Below are positions 52,001 through 61,510 of a stretch of DNA of 64,000 nt, piece after piece. Position numbers and translations under genes: made by a program. Position 1 is the first letter of the stretch; each line of letters begins with the position of its first letter. The notes under the pieces are model-generated. The model did no database searches, had not been told where the DNA came from, and saw only the letters and a list, made by a program, of their open reading frames with translations. The stretch is from Vanessa cardui (Eukaryota > Arthropoda > Insecta > Lepidoptera > Nymphalidae), in the NCBI RefSeq assembly GCF_905220365.1, contig NC_061127.1, forward strand, positions 8,432,001-8,496,000, read 5' to 3'.

Positions 52001-53555
52001 AAATCTAAGGAACAAAATTTAATACTATTCCTATAGATAATAAAAATATAACCTATCACATTCGTATAGACAAAACAAGCAAACTCCATATCATCGACTA
52101 AGAGTTTTTTTGTGCTTGCAGAGTTCTAGCTCAGGATGCAGACAAGCTGCAGTTCTGCGCAGAGGTGCGTTGGGTGGAGCGCGACAACGGCGCCGTGTGG
52201 GCGCTCTCAACGCGCTTCCACAAGTACTTCAAACGATCTGTTTCGAAGCATGAGGTAATCCTTTTTTTATTGTTACTTGATATCAAAAAAAAAAAAACAA
52301 AATACTCTTTATTGTACACCAGTAATTAAATCACATAGACACGGTTAGGAAATAGGAAAGATGTACAAGAGGCGGCCTTATCGCTAACACAACGATCTCT
52401 TTCAGGTAGCCTTAGTATCATATTGTATTTCAGTTCTACTGTGACTGTACTATATAAATGGGCAGTTTGTAAAATACCAAAAAGATGGAGAAATCGGTTC
52501 GAATGTTTTAAAAAAAAACTGGTGTTTTCTTCATCTTAAAACTTTTACAAGTGCAAAAAATATAAGAATAATAATTAACAAAGATTTTATTAAGTTATTT
52601 TGTTTGTTCGACAATAAATAAAACGTGATATTGAATACAGAAACATTTTCATATTGAATTGCAATTGTCACGGTTACGAGACAGTTTATACGTAACATGT
52701 TTCCTATTTTATTTGCATCAGACTGTGTGGATGAAATTCCATCGTATTACAACCTACGAGGTTTATGTATTTAGATACATAGGTCTATTGGGAATTCCGT
52801 TCAAACGGTACCGACCACAGTTATCAAATCACTTTACTTATGTATTTAGCTCACGGCTAATTCGAGAATTTTATAACTCTCTTTGAAATAATACCTTACC
52901 TCTATTTAGGAAAAAAAGGGTTAGTTTTGCTAATTTGAAACAACGAAATGTTTTGTAAAATTACGTTTAATATTTTTTTTAATAATATTTATATCTATTT
53001 ATTATTTTGGATCAGTTTAATCAGTGCTACATGATGCAAATGAGCCACATGGTGGTAAGCAGTCACGAAGGCCCATAAACATGCCGCTCTAAGAAATATT
53101 AACCATTCCTTACATAACACCGATACCAAACTTAGAACCTAAGAAGTTATGACCCTCATCATAACAATTATGATTATAGTTAGGCGCAGAACTCAGAATG
53201 ACACTATCAAAATATTTACGTAATTTACGGTGCTATGAAATATAATTGTTTCAAGTTAACCAGTGTAAACTGGTTCACGTCATAAACCGGAACACAACAA
53301 TACTGAGTATTGCTGTCTGGCGGTAGAATATCTGATTGGTGAATAGAATCCCTATCGCCAAGTTAATATTTATGAGTATGTTTTAAGATTGACTCTTATT
53401 TACAAAATGTAGTTGCTATAATTATATACTTGGCTTAATTCCAGATCAATGTACGCTTAGTGCGCGTCGTGGAGGCAGGCTACGGGGGTACCTACGTACC
53501 TATCCAACCGCATGCACTACGCCGAGCCGCCAACTTCACTGCCTCGCTCTACTGA
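30760..53555 (+). CDS. Yellow / major royal jelly protein family, seven coding exons
   Basis: Seven exons (270, 198, 148, 187, 195, 133 and 111 bases) join in frame with GT-AG introns to 413 residues plus stop, the usual Yellow length. Residues 1-18 form a signal peptide, so the product is secreted. The MRJP/Yellow domain covers most of the rest: an N-terminal IPRLRAGVPATLAWVP block, AYPDWSWHSAG, CNRLWVLDAG, VCPPKILIFD, FTLMDGVVGLA and YYQPLATDR. Cysteines in NCTG, RCNRL and VCPP match family positions. NCT (106) and NFT (407) are possible N-glycosylation sites. Yellow proteins act in cuticle melanin and colour patterning or related roles; I cannot name the paralogue safely (b, d and e type are candidates). 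There are no frameshifts or stops. The introns (5.1, 9.1, 5.1, 0.3, 0.7 and 1.2 kb) hold many mobile elements. Confidence 0.93.
31227..31250. repeat. (GAT)n microsatellite
   Basis: About seven GAT units in intron 1. Confidence 0.9.
31370..31545. mobile_element. Retroelement 3'-end-like fragment
   Basis: (GTCT)n followed by TGTTCCGGTTAGTCTCTGGA and CTGGACTGATTTTGACGGGA, ending GCGGACACAGCTAGTA. This resembles a common lepidopteran interspersed repeat; the class is uncertain (RTE-like). Confidence 0.4.
32640..32790. mobile_element. Retroelement 3'-end-like fragment
   Basis: CATGCACGAACCACTTAACA and ATTTTGATGGGTATGGAACA, with the ending GGCCACGGGCGAAAACTAGTA. Same style of 3' end as 31370-31545. 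Confidence 0.4.
33180..33400. promoter_or_regulatory. Candidate intronic regulatory patch
   Basis: A GC-richer block with no repeat resemblance, containing an initiator-like TGTCAGTGTGCG near 33209. It could be an enhancer or alternative promoter; the evidence is composition only. Confidence 0.2.
34440..34640. promoter_or_regulatory. Candidate intronic regulatory patch
   Basis: GC-richer, non-repetitive intron sequence with an octamer-like ATTTGCAT (about 34542). Composition-based inference only. Confidence 0.2.
36120..36317 (+). CDS. Yellow-family gene, coding exon 2 (residues 91-156)
   Basis: Acceptor TTCCTCCAG, donor TTG|GTAAGT, phase 0 at both ends. It encodes AYPDWSWHSAGRGDINCTG, CNRLWVLDAG and VCPPKILIFDMATDRL, the most diagnostic Yellow/MRJP blocks. 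NCT at 106 is a glycosylation sequon. Confidence 0.95.
38098..38333 (-). mobile_element. SINE-like repeat A, 5'-truncated
   Basis: Minus-strand copy, well preserved from CTTGGTGGTAGGG to GTCTATGGGTGATGGTGAC. It stops abruptly before the usual 5' block (CACTTACCATCAGGTGG missing). Confidence 0.85.
40365..40472 (-). mobile_element. SINE C, 3' part (interrupted)
   Basis: CCCACTGCTGGGATGAGGCC, GAGAGGGTATGGAACA and GGTTGGTGGAATGCACATGT match the body of the intact SINE C at 57000-57307. It breaks at GTGGTAG|AA and resumes at 42601. Confidence 0.85.
40473..42600. mobile_element. Unclassified 2.1-kb TIR transposon with GTCGTATA subterminal repeats
   Basis: The ends CCCAACAAACATTT (40473-40486) and AAATGTTTGTTGGG (42587-42600) are exact 14-bp inverted repeats, interrupting SINE C with AA shared on both sides (40471-40472, 42601-42602). 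Removing the element restores the SINE at the right length, so the target duplication is 2 bp at most. Both subterminal zones hold many GTCGTATA or TATACGAC motifs. TTTTATACGACTTAGTG is shared in inverted orientation (40582-40598, 42504-42520). A minus-strand frame of about 48 codons (41261-41407) is the only coding-like trace. A hAT MITE lies inside. The superfamily is unknown. Confidence 0.75.
41427..41811. mobile_element. hAT-type MITE with 8-bp target duplication
   Basis: GGCACACC at 41427-41434 and 41804-41811 flanks a 369-bp element (41435-41803). Its ends, CAGTGGCATAAATAG and (inward from the right) CAGTGTCGTAAATAG, are inverted repeats. The 8-bp duplication and CAGTGGCGTA-like ends are hAT hallmarks. 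No transposase; non-autonomous. Confidence 0.88.
42601..42737 (-). mobile_element. SINE C, 5' head part (interrupted)
   Basis: Continues from 40472. The minus-strand tRNA-like head GATGGCCCAGTGGTTAGAAG and B box GCGGGTTCAAACCCAGGC are intact; GCAGGTTTCC and AATTAAGCAC link it to the body. Confidence 0.85.
43068..43270 (-). mobile_element. 5'-truncated LINE, 3'-UTR fragment
   Basis: ATCAAAATATACTTTATTCG, CTTTTACAAGCACTTCTGAA and GTAGTTACTCTTTTCC match the antisense 3' end of a common lepidopteran LINE, from memory. Related scraps lie at 21911 and 58022. Confidence 0.5.
44871..45116 (-). mobile_element. SINE-like repeat A, diverged
   Basis: TTGGTGGTAGGCTTTGTGCG, TTCTACCGCCAAACAGCAAT, CTTCCGGTTTGAAGG and AATGTTGGTGGCGCATTG keep the repeat A order with many substitutions; an old copy. 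Confidence 0.75.
45161..45363 (-). mobile_element. 5'-truncated poly(A) retroelement next to exon 3
   Basis: Plus strand starts with poly-T then CTCGCTGGTAAAACGCG and continues CpG-rich. On the minus strand this is a poly(A)-tailed, 5'-truncated LINE end. It is homologous to 56285-56575 (shared CGCTGG.AAAACGC, AACCAGCGGTACCC, GGATCGCTTGCGCAT-like). It ends about 60 bases before the exon 3 acceptor. The R1 clade is a guess. Confidence 0.6.
45424..45571 (+). CDS. Yellow-family gene, coding exon 3 (residues 157-206)
   Basis: Acceptor CATTTCAG, donor CCAG|GTAAGA, ending in phase 1 within Gly206. It encodes VRSVYFPRELLRPASLLTN, CDNLFAYITDTVAPG. The SRSPASRHSS insert in the middle looks like a variable loop. 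Confidence 0.94.
46620..46740. promoter_or_regulatory. Candidate intronic regulatory patch with hairpin
   Basis: Includes GTTTACGTAC...GTACGTAAAC (46681-46706), perfect 10-bp arms around a 6-base loop, and several ACAATT/AATTGT sites. There is no repeat resemblance. Regulatory role is inferred from composition only. Confidence 0.15.
47335..47600. mobile_element. Decayed interspersed repeat
   Basis: GC-richer block with AGACTGCCCAACTGCGCGTG, GTAAACACATGTGCACTTTC and CGATGGGACAGCAATAAGAG. The order resembles a widespread lepidopteran retroelement sequence (from memory). A minus-strand 72-codon frame within it is not taken as a gene. Confidence 0.4.
48840..49020. promoter_or_regulatory. Candidate intronic enhancer-like patch
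   Basis: A non-repetitive stretch of mixed composition with repeated homeodomain-type cores (GTAATTAACTCAG, CATTAATTATACG, TTGATTAATAAGC, GCAATTACGG). Function is speculative. Confidence 0.18.
49263..49432. mobile_element. Retroelement relic
   Basis: CCGTCCGCGGGCCCTCCGTC, ATGTACCCTATGCGCTATTC and TCCGTGAAAAAATTCGTTCT resemble decayed RTE-like 3' ends elsewhere in lepidopteran DNA. Low certainty. Confidence 0.3.
50711..50897 (+). CDS. Yellow-family gene, coding exon 4 (residues 206-268)
   Basis: Acceptor ATTCTTTCAG, donor GACAG|GTAACT, phase 1 in and phase 2 out. It encodes IIVYDGRRDNAWRVTHASM, YPDPDLGEYDIGGEKFTLMD, GVVGLAHSP and YYQPLATDR, all strong Yellow-family blocks. Confidence 0.95.
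50898..51205 (+). other. Intron 4 (308 bases)
   Basis: GT...CCAG, AT-rich with an A16-type run near 50971-50987. A small intron, with no mobile element visible. Confidence 0.9.
51206..51400 (+). CDS. Yellow-family gene, coding exon 5 (residues 268-333)
   Basis: Acceptor TTTTTCCAG, donor CACAG|GTACTG, phase 2 at both ends. It encodes IFSVSTAVLASGPP, LVGRKSSQGLGLAVDPRDD and FSPMTETAIAAWNP, matching the second half of the family's beta-propeller. Confidence 0.95.
51401..52121 (+). other. Intron 5 (721 bases)
   Basis: AT-rich with alternating TATGTATA tracts (51596-51665); no mobile element or exon is seen. Confidence 0.88.
52122..52254 (+). CDS. Yellow-family gene, coding exon 6 (residues 333-377)
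   Basis: Acceptor GTGCTTGCAG, donor CATGAG|GTAATC, phase 2 in, phase 0 out. It encodes VLAQDADKLQFCAEVRWVER, then VWALSTRFHKYF, the penultimate propeller blade. Confidence 0.94.
52285..52435 (-). mobile_element. 5'-truncated LINE related to the one at 2517-7265
   Basis: Antisense match to the 3' UTR of the full-length LINE: GGCGGCCTTATCGCT, CGATCTCTTTCAGGTAGCC and CTTTATTGTACACCA mirror AGCGATAAGGCCGCC, GGTTGCCTGGAAGAGATCG and TGGTGTACAATAAAG. It is diverged and has an A/T-run tail instead of ATTC. Confidence 0.7.
53018..53362 (+). mobile_element. SINE-like repeat A, diverged, with an internal foreign block
   Basis: Starts GAGCCACATGGTGGTAAGC and ends CTGGCGGTAGAATATCTGAT to ATCGCCAAG. Between about 53160 and 53260 it carries a block (AAAATATTTACGTAATTTAC, GTGCTATGAAATATAATTG) also present at 58860-58950. 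Confidence 0.65.
53445..53555 (+). CDS. Yellow-family gene, coding exon 7 (residues 378-413, stop)
   Basis: Acceptor TTAATTCCAG. It encodes INVRLVRVVEAGYGG to ANFTASLY and a TGA stop at 53553-53555. NFT at 407 is a possible glycosylation sequon. The C-terminus is short, without the long tail seen in Yellow-y. Confidence 0.93.
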   Translation: MNVRLVRVVEAGYGGTYVPIQPHALRRAANFTASLY

Positions 53556-53568
53556 ACACTGATATATG

Positions 53569-53574
53569 AATAAA
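53569..53574 (+). terminator. Proximal poly(A) signal AATAAA
   Basis: AATAAA 13 bases after the stop, followed by T/G-rich TTTCGGTTTATTC. It would give a very short 3' UTR; a second site lies at 55422. Confidence 0.5.
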
Positions 53575-53876
53575 ACCAATACTCATTTCAAATTTCGGTT
53601 TATTCAATTAATTAGAAAACGGCTTCATTTCTTATATTTAGGCGTTCGGTTGTTATTATCGAAAGCGAATATGTGTTTGATAGCGTAAGTAACAGCAAGT
53701 GTTCCAAAGGTATACAGATATTTGTTGCTGCATAGCACATCGTTGGATGGTCGCAGAATTTATTTAGTATTCGTTTACCACCGAGCTCTAAATCAATTGT
53801 AGCCACATTGAATTGAAAAAGTTTGTACGTGGGGCTGTAACACTAGACTTCTATCAGTAGTTAGTCGATACTTAAG

Positions 53877-54066
53877 GGTTGTGAAGGCCCAGTGGCTAGA
53901 ATGGTGAATCTTAACCGTTGGTTGCTGGATCAAAACCATGCAAGCATCATAACATTTTATGTGCTTAATCTGCATTTATAATATATCATGCTTGGCGGTG
54001 AAGGACAACATCGTGAGGAAACGTACATATTTGAAATGTAAAATCTGCCACATCTGCGACAACTAA
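53877..54066 (+). mobile_element. SINE C, diverged copy
   Basis: AAGGCCCAGTGGCTAGAATG head, damaged B box (CTGGATCAAAACC), then GGCGGTGAAGGACAACATCG and GTGAGGAAACGTACAT and CTGCCACATCTG in SINE C order. Confidence 0.7.
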
Positions 54067-56275
54067 TCTTTTTTATAGGAGTAGTACTATACCATTTTCT
54101 CAAGGGCAGAATTTAGTTCAACAGTAGGACATTTGTATATTGTTACTTTACTTACAAATGCCCTTGCTATATTGTTTTATAAAATAGAGTGTGTTCATTA
54201 AGTTATAATAATTCAATGTTAATCGCTTTTATTCAATAGTTTTTTTTTTATATAATAATAACCGAGCGTCGTTCGTACTCTAGTTTTAATGCTACAGACT
54301 GCAAATTTTTAATAGGGAAAATTTATTTTTAGATCCTATATGAAGATTTTTCATTTCAAATAAACTACATATATTACATATTTCTTTGAATAGTTTGACG
54401 TATTCTTTATGTACATATATGTTTTATAAAATAAAACGTTCACAGCTGCGCAATATTAAATATAGTGATATTTGACGTCATCAATATACATGCATTATAA
54501 TTTTTTTTTCATATGTTTAAATTATATCTTTGACGAATTTATTCTGAATAGTGATACTGTGATATTATTCATGAAACTTGTTTATCTTTTGAATTTAAAT
54601 ACATATTATTGCAAATAATATAATGCAATACGTGTGTGTAAATTTTCCTCGTTTCCTTGTTCTAAAAGAAACGCAGAAATACAAAAGCGTTTTGTATAAT
54701 TGCTGAACAACATTATAAGCAGTTTTGTTTCTCGTTTATAAACCATTTGTTACACCATTTAATTTTATTCGAAAAACGTGTAAAGGAAACGTTTATGTTT
54801 TTTAAATCTATTTTAATAAACCTTTTTTGTTTCGTCGCTGTGAATAATACAAAATAATGCCAGTGTTTAGAAAAAGTTTTCTAGGCTTAATGTAACTAAG
54901 TTTAACGTAGTTTAATATTAAAATTTATATTTATGCAGTCTGTAGTGGTCTTTAGCCTATTATATGAAAGCCATAAATTATATTTTTAGGGTCTAGTCTT
55001 TATTTGGAATATTGATCTTTTGAAACCAAATCTACTCAATAACAAATTCATAATTCAATTGAAAATTAAATTTTTAACACTTTTTTACAATAAACGTCTG
55101 TTTCCATTTAATTTTGTAAAAATAACTATGTTAACTTAAAACTTATTAATAAAAATTACTTTCTGTATTAAACTTCAAGATAATGTTATCTATATTTTAT
55201 CTTTATTGTGTGGAATAAGACAAGCTACTTTAGACGTACCGTTTAAGTTACCGCTACTTAATTTTAAGTAAGATAGTGAGTTAACTTATGTATAAATGTA
55301 AACGCATAGTATAAATTCATGGCGATTTGTATAATATGAATATTTTATGTTTGACCGAGCATACAAATATTTTTGAGTGTATTTATTAATGTATAAAAAT
55401 CATTTTGTACTTTTATAATTCAATAAAAGAGTCAAATGTTTTTGTGTTTTTATTTTCTCTTAATATGTATTATGTGTAATCTATGAAAGGAATTGTAAAT
55501 TCTGGTTATAAAAAAAAAATTAAATCAAAAATATACTTTCAAACATGCTACAACAATACATGCTAATACATATACACGTGAATAAATAAATACATCTTGT
55601 TTCGAGTTACTCGACTGTGTGTAAAAAAAAGTTGAACATCATCGATCATATGTATTGCTAACCCTTAACCTTTTATAAAAATAAACCTTGCATATATTTT
55701 GTATACGATAACAAACAATAACATCGAACTCGCCGTGAGCTATTGTCATACTATCTTTGGTAATAAGGTATTTCCCTCTGAGCGCATAATTAATACGAGT
55801 ATATCAGCAAACGTGTGTGGTTCAATAACAGTCGTGAGTTGATTAAAGTATTAAAAACCCAGGATTTTTCCTCAAATAGTAGGTCTAGTTTTCATATCAG
55901 AAGACGTACAAATATGAAAATAATTGTCGTTACAATAATTTTTTTTTAAAAATATCGATAAATATTCATATTAAACACGATTGTATAATTTATTTTTCAT
56001 ATTGCTTACATAAATTTAAATTTTATATTGAGCGCCATTCCGACCGATATTGAGTAAATACATATTAGGAATCGTTAGATTTCGGATTTGTGGCGATCTA
56101 AGCACTTTTTTCTTGCTTCAAACATTATTCAATTTAGGAATGGTTTGAAACCGATGAGATGTATACGACATAAATCTTATACGATTTTAGGAAATGCACT
56201 TCATGTTATGTTCTTCAGTGTTATGTGATTTCAACAAAAGCCATGTACGAAGCAATCGCAATGGCCATCAATAGC
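54067..56275. other. Downstream AT-rich region, possible long 3' UTR then intergenic
   Basis: No coding exon. 54067-55440 lacks recognisable mobile elements and ends at a good poly(A) context (55422); the rest is AT-rich with nothing supported. Confidence 0.35.
55422..55427 (+). terminator. Possible distal poly(A) signal
   Basis: AATAAA followed by TGTTTTTGTGTTTTT, a typical GU-rich downstream element. It could end a long alternative 3' UTR of the Yellow gene (about 1.9 kb after the stop). Confidence 0.3.
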
Positions 56276-56284
56276 TCTTTTTTT

Positions 56285-56575
56285 GTTTTGTTTTTTTTTT
56301 TTCGCTGGGAAAACGCATGACGAGTTGACCCCCAGGTGGTGTGGGGGGATTATGCGGGTATTTCGCAGGTGCTGAAGGCGCCAAAATACCCCCTAAAAAC
56401 CAGCGGTACCCAAATACGTCTTTTCGGTGGATGTAACGGGATCGCTTGCGCATACTACGTGACGTCCTGATGCTCTCGGCCCACCTCTGCGGGCGTCCAA
56501 TACCTAGGGGGATCTCAAGGTACAGAGACCCCTAGCCTCGTCGACACTTATGGCAGGAGGAGAACATACACATCT
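56285..56575 (-). mobile_element. 5'-truncated poly(A) retroelement
   Basis: Poly-T then TCGCTGGGAAAACGCATGAC, AAAACCAGCGGTACCC, GGATCGCTTGCGCATACTAC. Same family as 45161-45363 and longer at the 5' side (CTCGGCCCACCTCTGCGGG). Confidence 0.6.
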
Positions 56576-56999
56576 TTAATCAACGAGCACTTTATTTTTG
56601 GCCTTGCTTGAGTTACTCAATTTTTCGACTTAAAGTCAAAATACCGACCGACCAACCGACTATTAAAAAGTTTAAGTTGGAACTTTAAAATCGATTTACT
56701 ACTATAGAGGATGAGAATATGAAAATCGATATACAGTCACAGAGATAGTGCCCCAAGCAAGGACGCGATAAAAGTCGTTTTAGTCAGATAGAGCCTTAAA
56801 CTGAACTGTTAAAATGCTGAAATGATGAGATATCTAATGCCCCATAGAGCCGCGCCATCGAACAACACGAAGGCGCGCTCGCAAATTTTGTTTGACCAAA
56901 GGTAAATCTGATTTTTTCCTTAAATTTTTACAGATATAAGCAGCCAATATTTATAATATAAATTTATTTACTGACATACCAAATAAATTAACTTCGTAA

Positions 57000-57307
57000 C
57001 AACAACAACAATAGCATGTAAATTCCCACTGCTGGGCTAAAGGACTCCACTCCCTTTGAGGAGAAGGTTTGGAACACATTCCACCACGCTGTTCTAATGC
57101 GGGTTGGTGGAATACACATGTGGCAGAATTTCTGTGAAATTTGTCACACGCAGGTTTCCTCACGATGTTTTCCTTCACCGCTGAGCACGAGATGAATTAT
57201 AAAGACAAATTAAGCACATGAATCAGCGGTGCTTGCCTGAGTTTGAACCTGCAATCATCGGTTAAGATGCATGCGTTCTAACCACTGGGCCATCTCGAAT
57301 CATACAA
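57000..57307 (-). mobile_element. SINE C, intact, with 10-bp target duplications
   Basis: AACTTCGTAA at 56990-56999 and 57308-57317 flanks it. The minus strand begins with a tRNA-like head (GATGGCCCAGTGGTTAGAAC, B box CAGGTTCAAACTCAGGC) and ends CCCAGCAGTGGGAATTTAC with a (TTG)n tail. Reference copy for the interrupted SINE in intron 2. Confidence 0.88.
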
Positions 57308-57317
57308 AACTTCGTAA

Positions 57318-58604
57318 ACTGATATATAAACTATGATTAGCCTGATTCTAATTTTGTATCAAGGGACACGCATTTTGCCATACACTACAAAATCACCTGA
57401 ATATAGCTTAAATCCTTTATCCTGTACCTAACATTTTCAGTTTATGGTGGTTGAATCATTTAGCCTGTTTCTAATAAAAGTGATTCGAGGTCATTTTGTA
57501 TCAAGCGACCTTTATTTCTAGTAAAAATAAAATAAAAAAAGACTAAGTTGCGCAGATTTCTTAAAGGAAAAAAAAAGGCCAAACAATAAAACATTTTAAA
57601 TTAATTTTTTTTTTTGTTTTTTTTTTTTATCTCAAAAATGAAAGTTTTAAATTATGCTGTAAAATTTATCAAAATATTGTTAATTATTATATAGTTAAAT
57701 TTAATTAAGATTCGGTATGATTACCTATCGAATATCGAATTTAATGAAAAGCGGTACCTAGGTACACACTTAATACAATAACCGATGGGAAATCAGTTAG
57801 AAATGTAGAGTTTATCGCGAGGAACCGCCAAGAAAAAATAGTTATTCTATTCCACTATTGGAATTACAATGTTTTGGAAACTAACAATTAGTAAATCCAC
57901 CCTTTTTATCACAAATCATTACTATAAATTTTTATTAAGTAGTTCTTAATACAAAATATAATTATATTGTTTCTTGTCACTGTTTCATTAAAATATTATA
58001 CAAATAATATAAAAATGTAAATTCAGTTTCTTGCCGGTTCTTTTTACAATAATATTCTTTTTCAATCACGTATTTAATTCATCTAGTAGAATTACGATTT
58101 TATAGCTATTATCCAATATTACAGGTTGGCGAACTGGCAAATGAATGCACTGTATGAATTTAACCATTCCTTACAACGGCAATGCGCTTCAGCGCTAAGA
58201 TGTGCTCATTCAACTATTCAATATATTTTATTATCCAGACGAATCCCCATTGCGCGTGTATTTTGTATAACATAGCTCAAATCTATAAATTTATTGTATT
58301 TATTTTAGATATGTATCTGTGTTTCACCTGTCCTGCTTATCACGATTGCTATAAATATACACAAAGCAACCCCCTTTACTAAGTGTAAGAAGAATGTATT
58401 GATTTTCATTTTAAAATCTGTGAAAAAGTACCTTACGTTCTATTCCATGGCTTGACATCTATGCATTTCCTTTAAATCAATTCCCACAAATAATTGAAGG
58501 ACAATCATCCAAACAATTATAGTAATTTGATGATTATAATTACTCAGACATGCGACACGCATCCAATGGGAGCAATATCTTCATTATGTATACAGCTTAA
58601 ATTG
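57318..58604. other. AT-rich intergenic DNA
   Basis: No gene seen. Holds a LINE scrap (58022-58060) and a repeat A fragment (58121-58205). Confidence 0.4.
58121..58205 (+). mobile_element. SINE-like repeat A, 5' fragment
   Basis: ACAGGTTGGCGAACTGGCAA, AACCATTCCTTACAACGGCA and GCGCTAAGATGTGC keep the repeat A order with deletions. Confidence 0.55.
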
Positions 58605-58780
58605 ATTTGCCTTATTGGTCTAGTGTCTTGATTTAACTCAGCAGATCCTGAGTTACTGGGTTCAACCATCTGCGTTGGATCCATAAAAAGTTCTTAGCTT
58701 TTTCGGATTAAAAGTAGCAGCCCTCTAGGTCTGGAATTTGGTCGCGTGTGCATTCCTACGATGCACCGGAACTCTTTTTG
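58605..58780 (+). mobile_element. tRNA-derived SINE D
   Basis: TTATTGGTCTAGTGTCTTGA (A-box region) and CTGGGTTCAACC (B box), then GCGTTGGATCCATAAAAAG and a body unlike SINEs B and C. Only one good copy in this window. Confidence 0.6.
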
Positions 58781-61309
58781 ATATTTGTTTGTCTTGTTGG
58801 TTTCACATCGATATGTGATTTGCTTTATTTCTTGTACAATATACCACTATAACATACTATAACAATTATGATCTGCGCCGTAATGGACCAGAACGACATT
58901 ACAAAAATATTTACGTATATTTTTTTCATTGCTATGAAATATAATTACATCATTTTAAATTGAACAAACATTGTATACTCGTACTTTACCTACTTTTTAC
59001 GAATGAATGTAAATTTTTCGGGATATCATAATATTTACTCAATCTTGTTATTCAATTGTTTGTAAAAATGATGATTATTACCTACAATAATTAACTCGTA
59101 AAAACGCTAAGAGTTAGAACAATTAATAATAGATTAACTGTCAATTTTAGTTTTGTTTTTATCGTCCATTGTTATTCTATGAACTTGGTCGAACTCGCGA
59201 TATCAAAAAAAATTTAATACATAAAAAATTACGTCATAATTCTTTAAAAGTATTAAATTTCTTATAACAAATTATAATTTCTGTTGTTTTACTTTTAATT
59301 TTAAAATAAAAACAATCCTCCTCGCCCCGGAATCACCGGTTTTCCACTAGGCCATCGAAGCAATCAAACACATGTATTTATTTATACATGTAGGTACGCT
59401 TACAATTACTTAAATCCAATATTAATTACCCAATGGATTCGAAAAATAATAAAAATGAGATAGTCGATGGTGATCATCTTACAAATTATCATTAAATTAC
59501 AATATTACAATTCTTCATAGTGATACTTAGATAATCATTAACCGGATAAAATTGAGAAGAGAATTAAGTTGTTACATTCTGGTTGTTACACTACACATTC
59601 TCAGATTGAAAATGTATTTCTGTTTAGGCTGATCATAATTTTTTAATAGTGTTGCTATGGCTTACTTAAATAATTCTTAAAATTAACTTTTAATATAACT
59701 TACACTACAATACTACAAATAGCTATTTAATTGTCTATACTAACAATCTTTTAAGTTGAACTGTACCTTAACTGCCTTGTGTGAGTTAAAAGTAGTAAGA
59801 CAACTTATTTAGTTCTGCATTTTTAGACTTAAACAAATATATTCTTAACGATTCTCTTGCTCAACCAGTTTTAAAACAAGAATTTTGAACAAGAATGAAG
59901 TTCTTCGTTTCATGATGAGCCAAAGCATTTGTTGGTTACTGTCGTAAAGATGAACACGGTATAGTGTCACGTTTTTTACATAAATGCTGTTTTCGTAACC
60001 ACACACATTTAGTTCAAATACTTTATTACATTTTCTCTTTAACGGTGCTATCCGGCTATTGTCAATTGTTATTGTTTATTGGAAAAAAATGTGAACAGTG
60101 AGTTGTTTCGGGTTCATCGAAGAACTAGTACCTATATTCGGTTTATGTTTGTATAAAAATTAAAATTAAAATAGTGAAGTGAAAAACTTGGTTGCAATTG
60201 TTTGTGTTTTAAAATCGAAACCCAAATCTGTTTAAATTGTACCACAAAATATTTTAAAACATAAATCGTTAACGTTATGCGTAACCTTTTTTATATATAC
60301 ATACATTCGTAATCATTTGTGATAAAAATGCTTCGTTTACATACGTTTATTATAAAAGTATTACTTCTAAGGATATTAAGTAATTACCTATAAATCATAA
60401 ATCATTACTTTGAAATACACATAACCAAACTTGATTTTATTGGATTTCTTTTAAATGTGACACACACTGTCTGTGACCGTTGTAACCTACTCATATAGTG
60501 TGACATTTACATACTCAGAAGTTAATCATAAAAATAAGACTTATAAGTATTAATACATAAATGGCACTGATATATTTAATGCTCATCGAGTAAGCACTTA
60601 AGTCAAAGTAGGCATTTAATAAAAAAAATGGTGATTTGACATATCCTAAACTCTTTGCCAGTTGAGCTTAAAGTATTCTTATTTTTTTACTTAACAATAA
60701 GTAATAAATTGCTATTTGTTATTTCAAATCTTATATGTACATAGTATATCTGTACATAGTATTAAATTTATAAAAAAATGTTCAAATAGTAATATGTATA
60801 AATAAGTAAAATATCATCAAATAAATAATAATCATGTCAGAAAAATTCCGTAAACAACTGCAGCGGACACGACTTTGCTTTTAACGCTGACTTAATTATA
60901 AGAAAAATAATTAACACGTAATAAATGACAAAAAAATTAACAAGTAAATGATTTACTAATTACATACTCGTTTATTAGGAAAAAGTCTTTCGAAATTTTA
61001 AAGAAATCATTAATTTCGAATTAAACCTAGTAAACGAAATGTTACCTTCCATTAACAATTATTATCGTAATTATTATTCAAATTATGTTAGTTATAATAA
61101 TATAACTAAAAATAATATATTACTAAATTTATATTTATAATAATACAGTTTATCAAATATTTATATGAAAGTGAGGGCACTATATGTGGATGATTTTTCA
61201 CTAATTAATCGGAATATTACCTGATTTTACTTTTGTTGTACTGCGTTTCTATAGCTAATATACTTTGTATAATTAGCCAGAATAGTAAAGTAACGATTCG
61301 CTAATATCC
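58781..61309. other. AT-rich intergenic DNA
   Basis: A block at 58860-58950 resembles the insert in the repeat at 53160-53260; a tRNA-like SINE head fragment (minus) lies at 59325-59365. No gene seen. Confidence 0.4.
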
Positions 61310-61510
61310 TCTTAAGGATAAGTTCTGTAGCGTATTCCACCACACTACTGCAGATTTCGAGTGCGGGGATACACATGTTGCAGAATTTTATCCCATGCAT
61401 GCACATGCTTTTTCCTTAGGATGTTTTATGAACTGCCAATCTACATATGATTTATAATACTAATTATTTATACTGAGTCGTGCTCGTCCGCATTTTACCC
61501 TGTAATATTC
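61310..61510 (-). mobile_element. SINE C, old diverged copy
   Basis: TATTCCACCACACTACTGCA, GGGGATACACATGTTGCAGA and TTCCTTAGGATGTTTTATGA follow SINE C; the head is heavily mutated. Confidence 0.55.

Larger units (their letters stand above)
52255..53444 (+). other. Intron 6 (1.2 kb)
   Basis: Contains a truncated antisense LINE end (52285-52435) and a diverged repeat A with a foreign block (53018-53362). The acceptor TTAATTCCAG precedes exon 7. Confidence 0.87.

Noticed and set aside
52659..52886. 75-codon plus-strand frame in intron 6 as an extra Yellow exon
   Set aside because: Exons 6 and 7 already join in phase and the frame has no family motif or good splice sites.
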